NCBI RefSeq assembly: GCF_001423125.1
Contig: NZ_LMNW01000003.1
Location: 163,022-227,021, forward strand
Reading direction: 5' to 3'
Source of the DNA: Duganella sp. Leaf126
GTDB lineage: Bacteria > Pseudomonadota > Gammaproteobacteria > Burkholderiales > Burkholderiaceae_D
Length of the DNA stretch: 64,000 nt
The translations under genes were made by a program, and so were the position numbers. Positions 1 to 9,085 of the stretch are shown here, one piece after another. Under the pieces are notes generated by a model. The model was not told the origin of the DNA. It saw nothing but the letters and a program-made list of their open reading frames with translations, and searched no databases. Within the stretch, counting starts at the first letter, position 1. Each line of letters starts with the position of its first letter.

Positions 1-1
1 C

Positions 2-1384
2 GTCAGCGCGGTACGCGACAGCCGCGGCCATGCGACGCACTACGTGGGCGTGTTCAGCGATATCACCAGCGCCAAGGAGTCGCAGGACAAGCTCGATCAC
101 CTGGCCCACCACGACCCGCTGACCGCGCTGCCCAACCGCCTGCTGTTCAACGACCGCCTGCAGCACGCGCTGCAGCGCGCCACGCGCGACCACGAGCAGC
201 TGGCGCTGCTGTTCATCGATCTCGACCGCTTCAAGAACGTCAACGACACGCTGGGCCACCACATCGGCGACGAGCTGCTCAAGCAGGTCGCGCGCGCGCT
301 GCTCGACCGCCTGCGCGAGGGTGACACGCTGGCGCGCCTGGGCGGCGACGAATTCATCGTCCTGCTGGAAAACGTGGGCAGCCACTATGGGCCGGCGCAG
401 GTGGCCGAAAAGCTGGTGCAGATGTTCGACCAGCCGTTCCAGGTGGCCGGCCACGAGCTGTTCGTCACCTGCAGCGTGGGCATCAGCCTGTTCCCCGACG
501 ATGCGGGCGACCTCAATATGCTGATCCGCAATGCCGACGTGGCCATGTACCAGGCCAAGGCGCGCGGCCGCAACGGCTACAGCTTCTACATGCCGTCGAT
601 GACCGGCGAAGGCGTCGAGCGGCTGCGGCTGGAAACCTATCTGCGCCGCTCGATCGAAAAGAACGAAATCTTCCTGATGTACCAGCCGCAGGTGGAAATC
701 GATACCGGTCGCCTGATCGGCGTCGAGGCGCTGGTGCGCTGGAACCATCCGGAGCTGGGGCTGGTGCCGCCGGTGCGCTTCATTCCGCTGGCCGAGGACA
801 CCGGTTTCATCAACCAGCTCGGCGAATGGGTGCTGCACGAGGCCTGCCGCCAGATGGACCGCTGGCAGGCGGCAGGCCTGCACGTGCCGAAGATCGCGGT
901 CAACCTGTCGGCGCGCCAGTTCGAGCGCGGTGGCATCGTCAAGCTGGTGGCCGACATCCTGGCCGATACCGGCCTGGCACCGCAGCGCCTGCAGCTCGAA
1001 GTGACGGAGTCGGTGATCATGAACACCGGCGACGCCATGGTCTTCATCAACGACCTGCACGCAATCGGCGTGGCGCTGGCGATCGACGATTTCGGCACCG
1101 GCTACTCGTCGCTGGCCTACCTCAAGCAGCTGCCGGTGCAGACGCTGAAGATCGACCGCTCGTTCATCAAGGATATCTCGACCGACGCCAACGACGAGGC
1201 GATCGCGATTGCCATCATCCAGCTGGGCAAGAGCATGAATCTGTCGGTCATCGCCGAAGGCGTGGAAACCGAAGAGCAATCGTCGTTCCTGCTGCGCCAT
1301 GGCTGCCACCTCGCGCAAGGCTATTTATATGGTAAGCCGCTGAGCCCGGACGACCTGCTGGCGCGCTGGCACGGCCAGCCATGA
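2..1384 (+). CDS. GGDEF/EAL c-di-GMP signalling protein, 3' part (5' end outside window)
   Basis: The reading frame is open to the window edge, so the gene starts upstream. The first visible residues (SAVRDSRGHATHYVGVFSDIT) read as the end of a PAS/PAC sensor domain. A diguanylate cyclase domain follows with an intact GGDEF signature and an RxxD inhibitory site five residues before it. The EAL phosphodiesterase domain keeps the EAL motif, the DDFGTGYSSL loop, KIDRSFI and EGVET, so both catalytic sites look competent. The family makes and degrades cyclic di-GMP; which activity dominates cannot be read from sequence. The stop codon overlaps the next start as ATGA, suggesting translational coupling. 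Confidence 0.93.
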   Translation, partial: VSAVRDSRGHATHYVGVFSDITSAKESQDKLDHLAHHDPLTALPNRLLFNDRLQHALQRATRDHEQLALLFIDLDRFKNVNDTLGHHIGDELLKQVARALLDRLREGDTLARLGGDEFIVLLENVGSHYGPAQVAEKLVQMFDQPFQVAGHELFVTCSVGISLFPDDAGDLNMLIRNADVAMYQAKARGRNGYSFYMPSMTGEGVERLRLETYLRRSIEKNEIFLMYQPQVEIDTGRLIGVEALVRWNHPELGLVPPVRFIPLAEDTGFINQLGEWVLHEACRQMDRWQAAGLHVPKIAVNLSARQFERGGIVKLVADILADTGLAPQRLQLEVTESVIMNTGDAMVFINDLHAIGVALAIDDFGTGYSSLAYLKQLPVQTLKIDRSFIKDISTDANDEAIAIAIIQLGKSMNLSVIAEGVETEEQSSFLLRHGCHLAQGYLYGKPLSPDDLLARWHGQP

Positions 1385-3684
1385 CCATGCCCCGACCGAC
1401 CATGCCGCCAGCAACCGGGCAACCGTCTTCGTCGCCGCGCCGGCGCTTCCTGTTCGGCGGCGTGGCCGTCATGGGCGCGCTGGTGGTGGGCTGGGGCATG
1501 CTGCCCGCGCGCCAGCGCCGCACTGCGTCGCACCCGCTGCCGGTCAGCGGCGGCGCGCTGGCGCTCAACGGCTGGGTGGCGCTGGCGCCCGATGGCACGG
1601 TCACCGTTGCCATGCCGCGCAGCGAGATGGGGCAGGGCGTGCACACGGCGCTGCCGATGCTAGTGGCCGAGGAAATGGACGTGCCGCTGGCATCGGTGCG
1701 GCTGGTGCAGGCGCCGCTCGACGCCATCTACGGCAACGTCGCCATGCTGCAGGACGGCTTGCCGTTCCACCCCGACGACGACGGCGCGGTGAAGAACGGC
1801 GCCCGCTGGATCGTCGGCAAGGTGGCGCGCGAGCTGGGCATCGTGATCACCGGCGGTTCGTCCAGCATCAAGGACGCCTGGCTGCCGATGCGCGAAGCCG
1901 GCGCTGCCGCGCGCGCGATGCTGGTCGCTGCCGCCTGCCAGCAGTGGCATGCCCAGCCTGACGATTGCGGCACCGGCGCCGGCCACGTACTGCACCGTGA
2001 CGGCCGCACGCTGGCCTATGGCGCGCTCGCTGCTGCCGCCGCCACCGCCCAGCCGGGGGAAGTGCGCCTGAAGTCGCCTGCGCAATTCACGCTGATCGGC
2101 CGGCCGCAGCAGCGCCGCGACACGCCGGCCAAGGTCGATGGCAGCGCGGTGTTCGGCATCGACGTGCGCCCGCCCGGCATGGTGTACGCGGCGGTGCGCA
2201 TGGCGCCCGTGATCGGCGGCGTGTTCGCCAGCGTGGATCGGTCGGCGACGATGAGGATGCCGGGCGTGCTGCAGGTGGTCGATTTTTCCGCTGCGTACGG
2301 CGCGGGCGCCGGGGTGGCCGTGGTGGCGCGCACCTGGTGGCAGGCGAAGCAGGCCGCGCTGGCGCTGGCGATCACCTGGCGCGACGGCGCCAACGCCGGC
2401 CTGGCCAGCGCCCAGGTGTTCGACGCGCTTGCCGCCAGCCTCGGCACGGATGCCGGCCATGTCTACCACCAGGCCGGCGACATGGATCTGGTGCAGGGCG
2501 GGGGCGACGTGGCCCGCACCCTGGGCGCCGAGTACCGCGCGCCCTATCTGGCCCACGCGGCCATGGAGCCGGTCAACTGCACGGCGCAGCTCAAGGATGG
2601 CAAGGTCCACGTCTGGGCGCCGACGCAGTCGCCGGGCTTTGCGGTCAAGGCGGCGGCGCAGGCGGCCGGCGTGGCCACCGAGGCTGTCACGCTGGAGGTG
2701 ACCCTGCTCGGCGGCGGCTTCGGGCGCCGGCTCGATGTCGACATGGTGGCGCAGGCCGTGGCGATCGCCCGCGCGGCAGCGCCGGCCACCGGCGGCGCGC
2801 CGGTGCAAACCATCTGGACCCGCGAGGACGATATCGGCCACGACGTGTACCGCCCGGCGGCGCTGGCGCGCTTTGCCGCCACGCTCGACGCGGCCGGCCA
2901 CGTGCTCGGCTACGATTGCACGTCGGCTGGCGGCTCGGTGTCGCACCAGTTCTTGGCGCGTAACCTGGGACTGCCGGCGGCCGGGCCGGACAAGACCATG
3001 GCCGAAGGCCTGTTCGACCTGCCGTACGAGCTGCCCAACCAGCGCATCCGCCACACGATCGTGGACAGCGCCGTGCCGCTTGGTTACTGGCGCTCGGTCG
3101 GCCACTCGCACAACGCGTTTTTCAAGGAAAGCTTCATCGACGAGCTGGCCCATGCTGCCGGCCGCGACGAGGTGGCGTTCCGGCGCGCGCTGCTGGCACG
3201 CCATCCGCGCCACCTGGCGGTGCTCGACGCGGCCGTGGCGCGCGCCGGCGCTGCGCCCGACGGACACGCCCATGGCGTGGCGCTGCACCAGTCGTTCGGC
3301 ACCATCGTGGCGCAGGTGGCGCAGGTATCGGTGGCCGGTACCGAGATCCGCGTCCACCGCGTGGTCTGCGCGATCGACTGCGGGCTGGCCGTCAACCCCA
3401 ACCTGATCGCCCAGCAGGCGGAATCGGGCGTGGTGTTCGGGTTGTCGGCAGCGCTGTTCGGTGCGGTGACGATCAAGGACGGCAAGGTCGAACAGTCGAA
3501 CTTCCACGACTACCCGGTGCTGCGCCTGAACCAGGCGCCGCTGGTGGAAACCATCATCCTGCCGAGCGCCGCGCACCCGGAGGGCATGGGCGAGCCGGCC
3601 GTGCCGCCGGTGGCGCCGGCCGTGGCCAACGCCGTGTTCAAGCTGACCGGCAGGCGCTTGCGCAGCCTGCCGCTGACATTGTAG
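1381..3684 (+). CDS. TAT-exported xanthine dehydrogenase-family molybdopterin-binding subunit (IorB-like)
   Basis: 767 residues, the length of large subunits of two-subunit molybdenum hydroxylases such as isoquinoline 1-oxidoreductase beta. The N-terminus has a twin-arginine motif (PRRRFLFGG) before a hydrophobic stretch, so the folded protein is probably exported to the periplasm by Tat. Cofactor-pocket features include MGQGVHT near residue 80, a glycine-rich LLGGGFGRR segment near 440, and GMGEPAVPP near the C-terminus carrying the conserved catalytic-type glutamate. These enzymes hydroxylate N-heterocycles or oxidise aldehydes; the substrate is unknown. The 2Fe-2S small subunit normally encoded next to it is absent on both sides, so a partner must lie elsewhere or be shared. 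It overlaps the GGDEF/EAL gene by 4 nt. Confidence 0.88.
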   Translation: MTMPRPTMPPATGQPSSSPRRRFLFGGVAVMGALVVGWGMLPARQRRTASHPLPVSGGALALNGWVALAPDGTVTVAMPRSEMGQGVHTALPMLVAEEMDVPLASVRLVQAPLDAIYGNVAMLQDGLPFHPDDDGAVKNGARWIVGKVARELGIVITGGSSSIKDAWLPMREAGAAARAMLVAAACQQWHAQPDDCGTGAGHVLHRDGRTLAYGALAAAAATAQPGEVRLKSPAQFTLIGRPQQRRDTPAKVDGSAVFGIDVRPPGMVYAAVRMAPVIGGVFASVDRSATMRMPGVLQVVDFSAAYGAGAGVAVVARTWWQAKQAALALAITWRDGANAGLASAQVFDALAASLGTDAGHVYHQAGDMDLVQGGGDVARTLGAEYRAPYLAHAAMEPVNCTAQLKDGKVHVWAPTQSPGFAVKAAAQAAGVATEAVTLEVTLLGGGFGRRLDVDMVAQAVAIARAAAPATGGAPVQTIWTREDDIGHDVYRPAALARFAATLDAAGHVLGYDCTSAGGSVSHQFLARNLGLPAAGPDKTMAEGLFDLPYELPNQRIRHTIVDSAVPLGYWRSVGHSHNAFFKESFIDELAHAAGRDEVAFRRALLARHPRHLAVLDAAVARAGAAPDGHAHGVALHQSFGTIVAQVAQVSVAGTEIRVHRVVCAIDCGLAVNPNLIAQQAESGVVFGLSAALFGAVTIKDGKVEQSNFHDYPVLRLNQAPLVETIILPSAAHPEGMGEPAVPPVAPAVANAVFKLTGRRLRSLPLTL

Positions 3685-3697
3685 ATACTTGCAGGGA

Positions 3698-4126
3698 TCA
3701 GGCCAGGGCGTTGCGCAGCAGGGTGCGCAGGTTGCAGTCGTGCTGCCAGCGCGCGCGCTCCTCGCTGTTGACGATCATGTCCGTCATCTCCGCGTCCGAC
3801 ATCTCGGTCTGCGCCTGCACCAGCCGGTGCGCGAGCGCCGGATCGGGCAGCATGGTGCCGAAAAACGCCACCAGCTCGTGGTGCTGGATCAGCAGGGTCG
3901 GAAAATTTTCCACGTCGAGATCGCCGACCACGTCGGCATGGTCTTCGATATCGATCCACAGGAACAGCTTGTCGGGATGGCGCGCAGCCACGCTCTCGAA
4001 ACTGGCCTGGTAGCTGTCGCAGGTGCCGCACCAGGCGGCGCACAGGCAGGCGACGATCCAGCGGTCGCCGGCCAGTTCGGCGGCCACCTGTTCGCGGTTG
4101 GCGGAATTGAGGGTGAGGCTGTGCAT
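3698..4126 (-). CDS. Thioredoxin-family protein
   Basis: 142 residues. The redox-active dithiol motif WCGTC lies about 35 residues in, and a cis-proline segment (ENFPTLLI) follows as in thioredoxins. No signal peptide is seen, so it is probably cytoplasmic. The C-terminal third (about residues 100-142) is charged and not typical of thioredoxin A. It probably acts as a disulfide reductase or thiol chaperone; the partner is unknown. It is transcribed divergently from tsaB. Confidence 0.85.
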   Translation of the reverse strand: MHSLTLNSANREQVAAELAGDRWIVACLCAAWCGTCDSYQASFESVAARHPDKLFLWIDIEDHADVVGDLDVENFPTLLIQHHELVAFFGTMLPDPALAHRLVQAQTEMSDAEMTDMIVNSEERARWQHDCNLRTLLRNALA

Positions 4127-4216
4127 GGTGTTGGCGGCGTTCCCGACAGTCCAAAGCGTCTATTTTACATCCGGTCCGAGGGTCGCGCCGGCTGGCGCAT
4201 CGGGTTAAAATGCGGG

Positions 4217-4957
4217 ATGTCTACCATTTCGTCCCCTTCCTCGCCATCCACCATCGTTGCCATCGAGACGTCGTCCGAGGCGGCGTCGGTTGCCCTGTTG
4301 CATGGCGGTATCTTGACCAGCCGCGTGTCGGCGGGCGTGCGCACCCATTCGCAGTCGGTCTTGCCGATGATTCAGGAATTGCTGGCCGAAGCCGGCATCA
4401 CGCTCAGGCAGTGCAGCGCGATTGCCTTCGGCGCCGGTCCCGGCTCGTTTACGGGCGTGCGCACTGCCTGCGGCGTGGCCCAGGGCCTCGCTTTCGGCGC
4501 CAGCCTGCCGGTGGTGCCGGTGGTGACGCTCGAGGCCATGGCGCTGGCCTGCCACCAGCATGGCGGCGCGGCCGACGTGCTGGCCGTGCTCGACGCCCGC
4601 ATGGGCGAGGTGTACTGGGCGCAGTACCGGTTTGCTGCCGGCGCCGGGCTGGCCGCACCGCAACTGCTGCAAGCGGCCACCTTGTCGGCCCCGGCCGACG
4701 TGGCGGCGCAGGGCGCGCCTGTATTCTGCGGCAACGGTCTGACCGCGTATCCTGCGGCGTTTGCCGGCGTCGGCGAGCAATATGGCACGATCATGCCGCA
4801 CGCCGAGCAGGTCGCCCAGCTGGCCAGCCTGGCGCTGGCCGCCGGCCGCACCGTGACCGCCGCCGAAGCGCAGCCGCTGTACCTGCGCAACAAGGTCGCC
4901 TACACCCAGGCCGAGCGGCGCGACATCAACGCTGCCAAGACGGCGGGGGGCGCATGA
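4217..4957 (+). CDS. tsaB: tRNA threonylcarbamoyladenosine biosynthesis protein TsaB
   Basis: 246 residues from the ATG at 4217. The N-terminal ASKHA-fold strand (IVAIETSSEAASVAL) and the loop GAGPGSFTGVR are TsaB signatures. TsaB is the scaffold partner of TsaD in making the universal t6A37 modification of ANN-decoding tRNAs in the cytoplasm. An upstream in-frame extension exists but has no conserved content. The start is preceded by TTAAAATGCG with no clear Shine-Dalgarno. It overlaps rimI as ATGA, forming a tsaB-rimI-UDG-DUF1853 operon. Confidence 0.95.
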   Translation: MSTISSPSSPSTIVAIETSSEAASVALLHGGILTSRVSAGVRTHSQSVLPMIQELLAEAGITLRQCSAIAFGAGPGSFTGVRTACGVAQGLAFGASLPVVPVVTLEAMALACHQHGGAADVLAVLDARMGEVYWAQYRFAAGAGLAAPQLLQAATLSAPADVAAQGAPVFCGNGLTAYPAAFAGVGEQYGTIMPHAEQVAQLASLALAAGRTVTAAEAQPLYLRNKVAYTQAERRDINAAKTAGGA

Positions 4958-5424
4958 AGCAGGCCTGGGACCTGGCGCGCCTGCAGTACGGGCCGATGCA
5001 GCCGTCCGATCTCGACGACGTGGTGGCGCTCGAACAGCGCGTCTATCCGCATCCGTGGAGCATGGCCAATTTCGCCGACTCGCTGGCCGAACAGTATCCG
5101 GCCTGGGTGCTGCGCGACCAGGCCGGCGTGCTGCTCGGCTATTTTCTGTTGATGCCGGCCGTGCACGAGGCGCACCTGCTCAACGTGGCGGTGGCGGCCG
5201 AGCGCCAGGGACAGGGGCTCGGCTATCTGCTGCTGAACCAGTCGGTTGCCTGCGCGCGCGGGCTGGGCATGGAATCGGTGCTGCTCGAAGTGCGCCCTTC
5301 CAATACGCGGGCCTTGCAGATCTATGAACGCTATGGCTTCCAACACATCGGTCGCCGCAAGGGTTACTACCCGGCTGCGAACCAGTCACGCGAGGACGCC
5401 ATCGTGATGCGTTACGACTTATGA
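4954..5424 (+). CDS. rimI: Ribosomal protein S18 alanine N-acetyltransferase RimI
   Basis: 156 residues, a single GNAT domain. The acetyl-CoA loop reads ERQGQGLGYLLL, and LEVRPSNTRALQIYERYGF is the classic RimI C-terminal block. RimI acetylates the N-terminal alanine of ribosomal protein S18. The start overlaps the tsaB stop by 4 nt, and its own stop overlaps the next ATG in the same way. tsaB-rimI adjacency is widespread and supports the call. Confidence 0.93.
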   Translation: MKQAWDLARLQYGPMQPSDLDDVVALEQRVYPHPWSMANFADSLAEQYPAWVLRDQAGVLLGYFLLMPAVHEAHLLNVAVAAERQGQGLGYLLLNQSVACARGLGMESVLLEVRPSNTRALQIYERYGFQHIGRRKGYYPAANQSREDAIVMRYDL

Positions 5425-6695
5425 GCGTCTCTGCCCGCCATGCGGCGTTTCTGCAGGAGATGGGCGTCGGCGTGCTGTGGCAGTTGCGCCATGCCGGCCC
5501 CGGCGCGACGTCTGCCGCACCGGAAGACCTCGCGGCGGACGCAGCGCTTGCTGCCGAGCCCTCTGGCGCGCAGCCCTTCGCTGCCCAACAAGCTGCTGCC
5601 GTGTACGACGTGCAGACGCCGGCGCCGGCATCGGCGGCAACGGTACCTGCATCAGCACCTGCACCAGCAGGCGCTGCAGTACCAGCAACAGCGGCAGCAC
5701 CGGCACCGGCGCCACTCTCGGCGACAGCGGCAGCGGCAGCTGCAGCAGCCCCGGCGGCGGCCCCCGCAGCCCGGCCCCCCGAGCCGGCCCGGCCATCCGA
5801 TCCTGCGCCGTCCCCGCTACCGGCCCGGCATCCGGCTACCGCGCCGGTGGTGGCTTCCGACGACGAATCGACAGCCTGGTTCGACGACGTGCCGGCTGCG
5901 CCGACCGCACGCGCGCGTCCGCTGCAGCCGGGGCACGCAGTGGCGGCGAACCTGGCAAGCCCGGTGAACCAAGCGAACCCGGGCAGCCCGGCGAACACGG
6001 CGAACTACGCGAACCATGCGAACCATGCGAACCCGGCCAGCCCGGCGAACGACGCGAACCATGCGAGCTCGGCGATCCCGGCAACGCCAGCTTCCCCGGC
6101 AACGCCGGCCATCAGCGACGACGCCATCGCCGCGATGGACTGGCCGGCCCTGCAGGAGGCTGTCTCGCACTGCACGCGCTGCCCGCTGGCTGCCACCCGC
6201 CGCCATGCGGTCAACGGTCGCGGTCCCGGGCAGGCGGCCTGGCTGGCGATTGCTGCCGCGCCATCGGCACTGGACGAGGCCGAGCAGCGCGCGCTGGCGG
6301 GCGAGGCCGGCCAGTTGCTCGACAATATGTTCAGGGCCATCGCGCTCAAGCCCGAGGCCGACGTGTATGTCACGCACCTGGTCAAGTGCCGGCCTCCGAG
6401 CAGCGACGGCGATGACGGCCGCCAGCGCAACCCGACCGCCGACGAGCTGACCGCCTGCCGGCCGTTCCTCGCGCGCGAACTGGCCTTGACCGGCGCCACC
6501 ATGGCCATGACCTTCGGCCAGTTCGCCGCCAGGGGGCTGATGCTGGGGCCGGCCGCGCGCGGCAAGGTGATGCACTACGGCGACGCCGGCCTGCCGGTGG
6601 TGGCGACTTACCACCCGGACGACCTGCTGGCCCGTCCCGAAGACAAGGCCAAGGCCTGGGCCGACCTGTGCCTGGCCAGGACTGCCCGTGACTGA
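5421..6695 (+). CDS. Uracil-DNA glycosylase family protein with expanded low-complexity linker and altered motif 1
   Basis: 424 residues. Residues 1-22 form a short helix. About residues 30-236 are an Ala/Pro-rich low-complexity linker, and the globular domain spans about 237-424. That domain keeps four cysteines placed as in family 4 Fe-S glycosylases (CTRC, then VKCRPP and ACRPFL) and a histidine-proline motif (TYHPDDLLARPEDK). The motif normally reading GE(A/G)PG near its start reads AAAPS instead, although the following AGQLLDNMF is conserved. Canonical enzymes remove uracil from DNA; whether this one does is doubtful. It sits in the usual tsaB-rimI-UDG position. Confidence 0.8.
   Translation: MSVSARHAAFLQEMGVGVLWQLRHAGPGATSAAPEDLAADAALAAEPSGAQPFAAQQAAAVYDVQTPAPASAATVPASAPAPAGAAVPATAAAPAPAPLSATAAAAAAAAPAAAPAARPPEPARPSDPAPSPLPARHPATAPVVASDDESTAWFDDVPAAPTARARPLQPGHAVAANLASPVNQANPGSPANTANYANHANHANPASPANDANHASSAIPATPASPATPAISDDAIAAMDWPALQEAVSHCTRCPLAATRRHAVNGRGPGQAAWLAIAAAPSALDEAEQRALAGEAGQLLDNMFRAIALKPEADVYVTHLVKCRPPSSDGDDGRQRNPTADELTACRPFLARELALTGATMAMTFGQFAARGLMLGPAARGKVMHYGDAGLPVVATYHPDDLLARPEDKAKAWADLCLARTARD
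5949..6116 (+). repeat. Degenerate short repeats in the UDG linker coding region
   Basis: Within the UDG-like gene, residues about 177-231 are built from near-repeats such as NHANHANPASPAN, NDANHASS and PATPASPATPA. The DNA shows imperfect tandem units around gaaccatgcgaac. Such a stretch can expand or contract by slippage while staying in frame. Confidence 0.6.
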
Positions 6696-7674
6696 CAGCC
6701 GCGCCCGCCCCAGCGCCGGCGCCGATGCCTATCAGCTGGGCTACGCGCAGCGCTGGGGCCATCTGCACCACCCGCCGGTACGTGCGCTGGCCTGGCTGCT
6801 CGACGCACCCGACCTGCTCGATCCGGCTGCGCCGCACTGGCAGGGCCGCATCGCCACGCTCGGTCCCGTAAAAGCGGACGTGGCCGACTGGCTGGCCGCG
6901 CTCGACCGCGATCCGGCGCCGCTCGATGCGGCGCTCGGCGCGCGCCATTATTCGCGCCTCGGCCTGTATGCGGAGAAGCTGCTGGCCTTTTATTTTTCGC
7001 AGCAGCACATCCTGGTCGCGCATGGCCTGCAGGTGCGCGCCAGCCGCAACGATACGGTGGGCGAATTCGATTTCCTGGTGCGCGCCGGTGCGGCGCTGCT
7101 GCACCTCGAGTTTGCCACCAAGTTCTACCTGCTGGACGCCGCCACGGCCGGTGCCGACTTCAACGGCCTGATCGGCCCCAACCTGGCCGATACGCTGGGC
7201 GCCAAGATGCGCAAGATCTTCGACAAGCAACTGGCGCTGGCCGCTCACCCGGCTGCCCAGCCGCTGCTGCCGCAGCCGGTGGACCGGGCCCAGGCGCTGG
7301 TCAAGGGCTGGCTGTTCTACCCGTTCGACCAGGCGCCGGCCGTGACCGAAGGCATTTCGCGCGAACACTGCCAGGGCTTCTGGACGCCGCTGGCGCAGCT
7401 GGACGCGTTGCCGGGCGAGCGCTTTTGCCTGATGCCGCGCCTGCAATGGCTGGCGCCCTTGAAAACCCCCGCGGGCACGGCCATGGACCGCCAGGAATTG
7501 CAAGCGGCATTGACCGAGCAGATGGCGCAGGTGGCGGCCCCGGTGATGGTGGCCGTGGTGCGGCAGGAGGGGGCGTGGTGGCTGGAACAGCGGCGCGGCT
7601 TCATCGTCCCGGACGACTGGCGCACGCGCGCCGCCCAGCATCGCCGGGACGGCACGCTGCCTGCGCTTTCCTAG
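6688..7674 (+). CDS. DUF1853 family protein
   Basis: 328 residues from a GTG at 6688, overlapping the UDG gene by 8 nt. The sequence matches DUF1853 as I recall it (early LGYAQRWGHLHHPPVRALAWLL; the central block ASRNDTVGEFDFLVR, then LHLEFATKFYL). The acidic and lysine pattern E-x-D-F ... E-x-x-x-K resembles the PD-(D/E)xK nuclease core, which is inference. The function is unknown. Its stop overlaps the convergent lplT stop. Confidence 0.8.
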   Translation: MTDSRARPSAGADAYQLGYAQRWGHLHHPPVRALAWLLDAPDLLDPAAPHWQGRIATLGPVKADVADWLAALDRDPAPLDAALGARHYSRLGLYAEKLLAFYFSQQHILVAHGLQVRASRNDTVGEFDFLVRAGAALLHLEFATKFYLLDAATAGADFNGLIGPNLADTLGAKMRKIFDKQLALAAHPAAQPLLPQPVDRAQALVKGWLFYPFDQAPAVTEGISREHCQGFWTPLAQLDALPGERFCLMPRLQWLAPLKTPAGTAMDRQELQAALTEQMAQVAAPVMVAVVRQEGAWWLEQRRGFIVPDDWRTRAAQHRRDGTLPALS

Positions 7675-8933
7675 TGCTTGGCTTCGCCGATCAGCGCGAC
7701 CGAATCGAATTCGCGCTGGTTGGCATGATGGCGGCGCAGGATCATCAGCATGGTGCCGGCCAGGAACAGGCCGAAGATCAGGATGATGGCATTGAGGTTC
7801 AGGTGGCCGCGCAACATCAGCGAGTACGCCGCCAGCATGGTCAGGATCGACAGGTTTTCATTGAAGTTCTGCACGGCGATCGAGTGGCCGGCGCTCATCA
7901 GCACGTGGCCCCGGTGTTGCAGCAAGGCATTCATCGGCACCAGGAAGAAGCCGCCGAGCAGGCCGACCAGCACCAGCAGCGGATAGGCCAGTGCCACCGA
8001 CGTCACCATGGTCATGCCCATCACGATCACGCCCATGGCGATGCCGACCGGGATGACCGTGAGCGACTTGCGCAGGCTGATGCAGCGCGCCGACAGCACC
8101 GCGCCGACCGCCACGCCGATCGCCACCACGCCCACCAGGCTGGTGGCTTGCTCGTAGGACAGCTTGAGCGTGCGGTTGGCCCATTCGAGCACGATGAATT
8201 GCAGCGTTTGCGCAGCGCCCCAGAACAGCGTGGTCACGGCCAGCGAGATCTGGCCCAGCTTGTCGCGCCAGAGCAGGCCGCAGCAGGTGGCGAATTCGCT
8301 GATCAGCTTGATCGGGTTGTGTTGCTGGTGCCCATACACACAGCCGGTGTCCGGGATGCGGGTATTGAACAGGGCTGCCAGCGCATAGATGCCTGTCACC
8401 ACGCACAGCGCCGCTTCGGTCGGGGTCTTGATGCCGGTATCGATGAACGGGAAGTCGAAGCCGAGCAGCACCGACGACAGCCGGTCGCCGACCAGCGCGC
8501 CGCCGAGCACGGTGCCGAAGATGATCGACATCACGGTCAGGCCCTCGACCCAGCCGTTGGCGGCCACCAGCTTTTCAGCCGGCAGCAGTTCGGTCAGGAT
8601 GCCGTACTTGGCCGGCGAATACACGGCTGCGCCGAAGCCGACGACCGCGTACGCCACCAGCGGGTGGACGTGGGCGAACAACAGCAGGCAGCCGCCAACC
8701 TTGATGAGGTTGGAGACGAACATGACTTTGCCTTTTGGCATGGAATCAGCGAAAGCGCCGACAAATGCCGCCAGCAGGACGTAGAACAGCGTAAAGGACA
8801 GTTTCAGCAGCGGCGTGATCCAGCCGGGCGAATTCATGTTGATTAACAGGTCAATCGCGACGAAGAGCAATGCGTTGTCGGCCAGCGAAGAAAAAAACTG
8901 CGCCGACATGATGGTATAAAAACCACGATTCAT
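7671..8933 (-). CDS. lplT: Lysophospholipid transporter LplT (MFS)
   Basis: 420 residues with about 12 hydrophobic segments. The opening MNRGFYTIMSAQFFSSLADNA is typical of LplT, as is the loop YSPAKYGILTELLP. LplT flips lysophospholipids across the inner membrane for re-acylation by Aas. No aas gene lies next to it here. It has a well-spaced sigma70-type promoter about 35-60 nt upstream. The gene is convergent with DUF1853 and divergent from alr. Confidence 0.9.
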   Translation of the reverse strand: MNRGFYTIMSAQFFSSLADNALLFVAIDLLINMNSPGWITPLLKLSFTLFYVLLAAFVGAFADSMPKGKVMFVSNLIKVGGCLLLFAHVHPLVAYAVVGFGAAVYSPAKYGILTELLPAEKLVAANGWVEGLTVMSIIFGTVLGGALVGDRLSSVLLGFDFPFIDTGIKTPTEAALCVVTGIYALAALFNTRIPDTGCVYGHQQHNPIKLISEFATCCGLLWRDKLGQISLAVTTLFWGAAQTLQFIVLEWANRTLKLSYEQATSLVGVVAIGVAVGAVLSARCISLRKSLTVIPVGIAMGVIVMGMTMVTSVALAYPLLVLVGLLGGFFLVPMNALLQHRGHVLMSAGHSIAVQNFNENLSILTMLAAYSLMLRGHLNLNAIILIFGLFLAGTMLMILRRHHANQREFDSVALIGEAKH

Positions 8934-8965
8934 TCTGGACTGCCTGAAAGCTTGTATTGGCTTGC

Positions 8966-8994
8966 TTTATACCACGCTTTGTTCGTAAGCCCAA
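8966..8994 (-). promoter_or_regulatory. sigma70-type promoter of lplT
   Basis: On the minus strand TTGGGC (8989-8994) is followed after exactly 17 nt by TATAAA (8966-8971), about 33 nt before the lplT start codon. Confidence 0.55.
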
Positions 8995-9085
8995 GAATTG
9001 AGCCGTGCGCCGGGAGCCGCTCCAGCCCCCGGTTTGCCCGCAGTTGGTAAAATACCGGTTTCACCGACAGAGCAGAGAATACCCC

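Noticed and set aside
5440..6415. Alternative frames through the low-complexity part of the UDG gene
   Set aside because: They read as Arg/Gly or Pro/Arg-rich strings and start or end inside the linker; the chosen frame alone joins to the conserved C-terminal domain.
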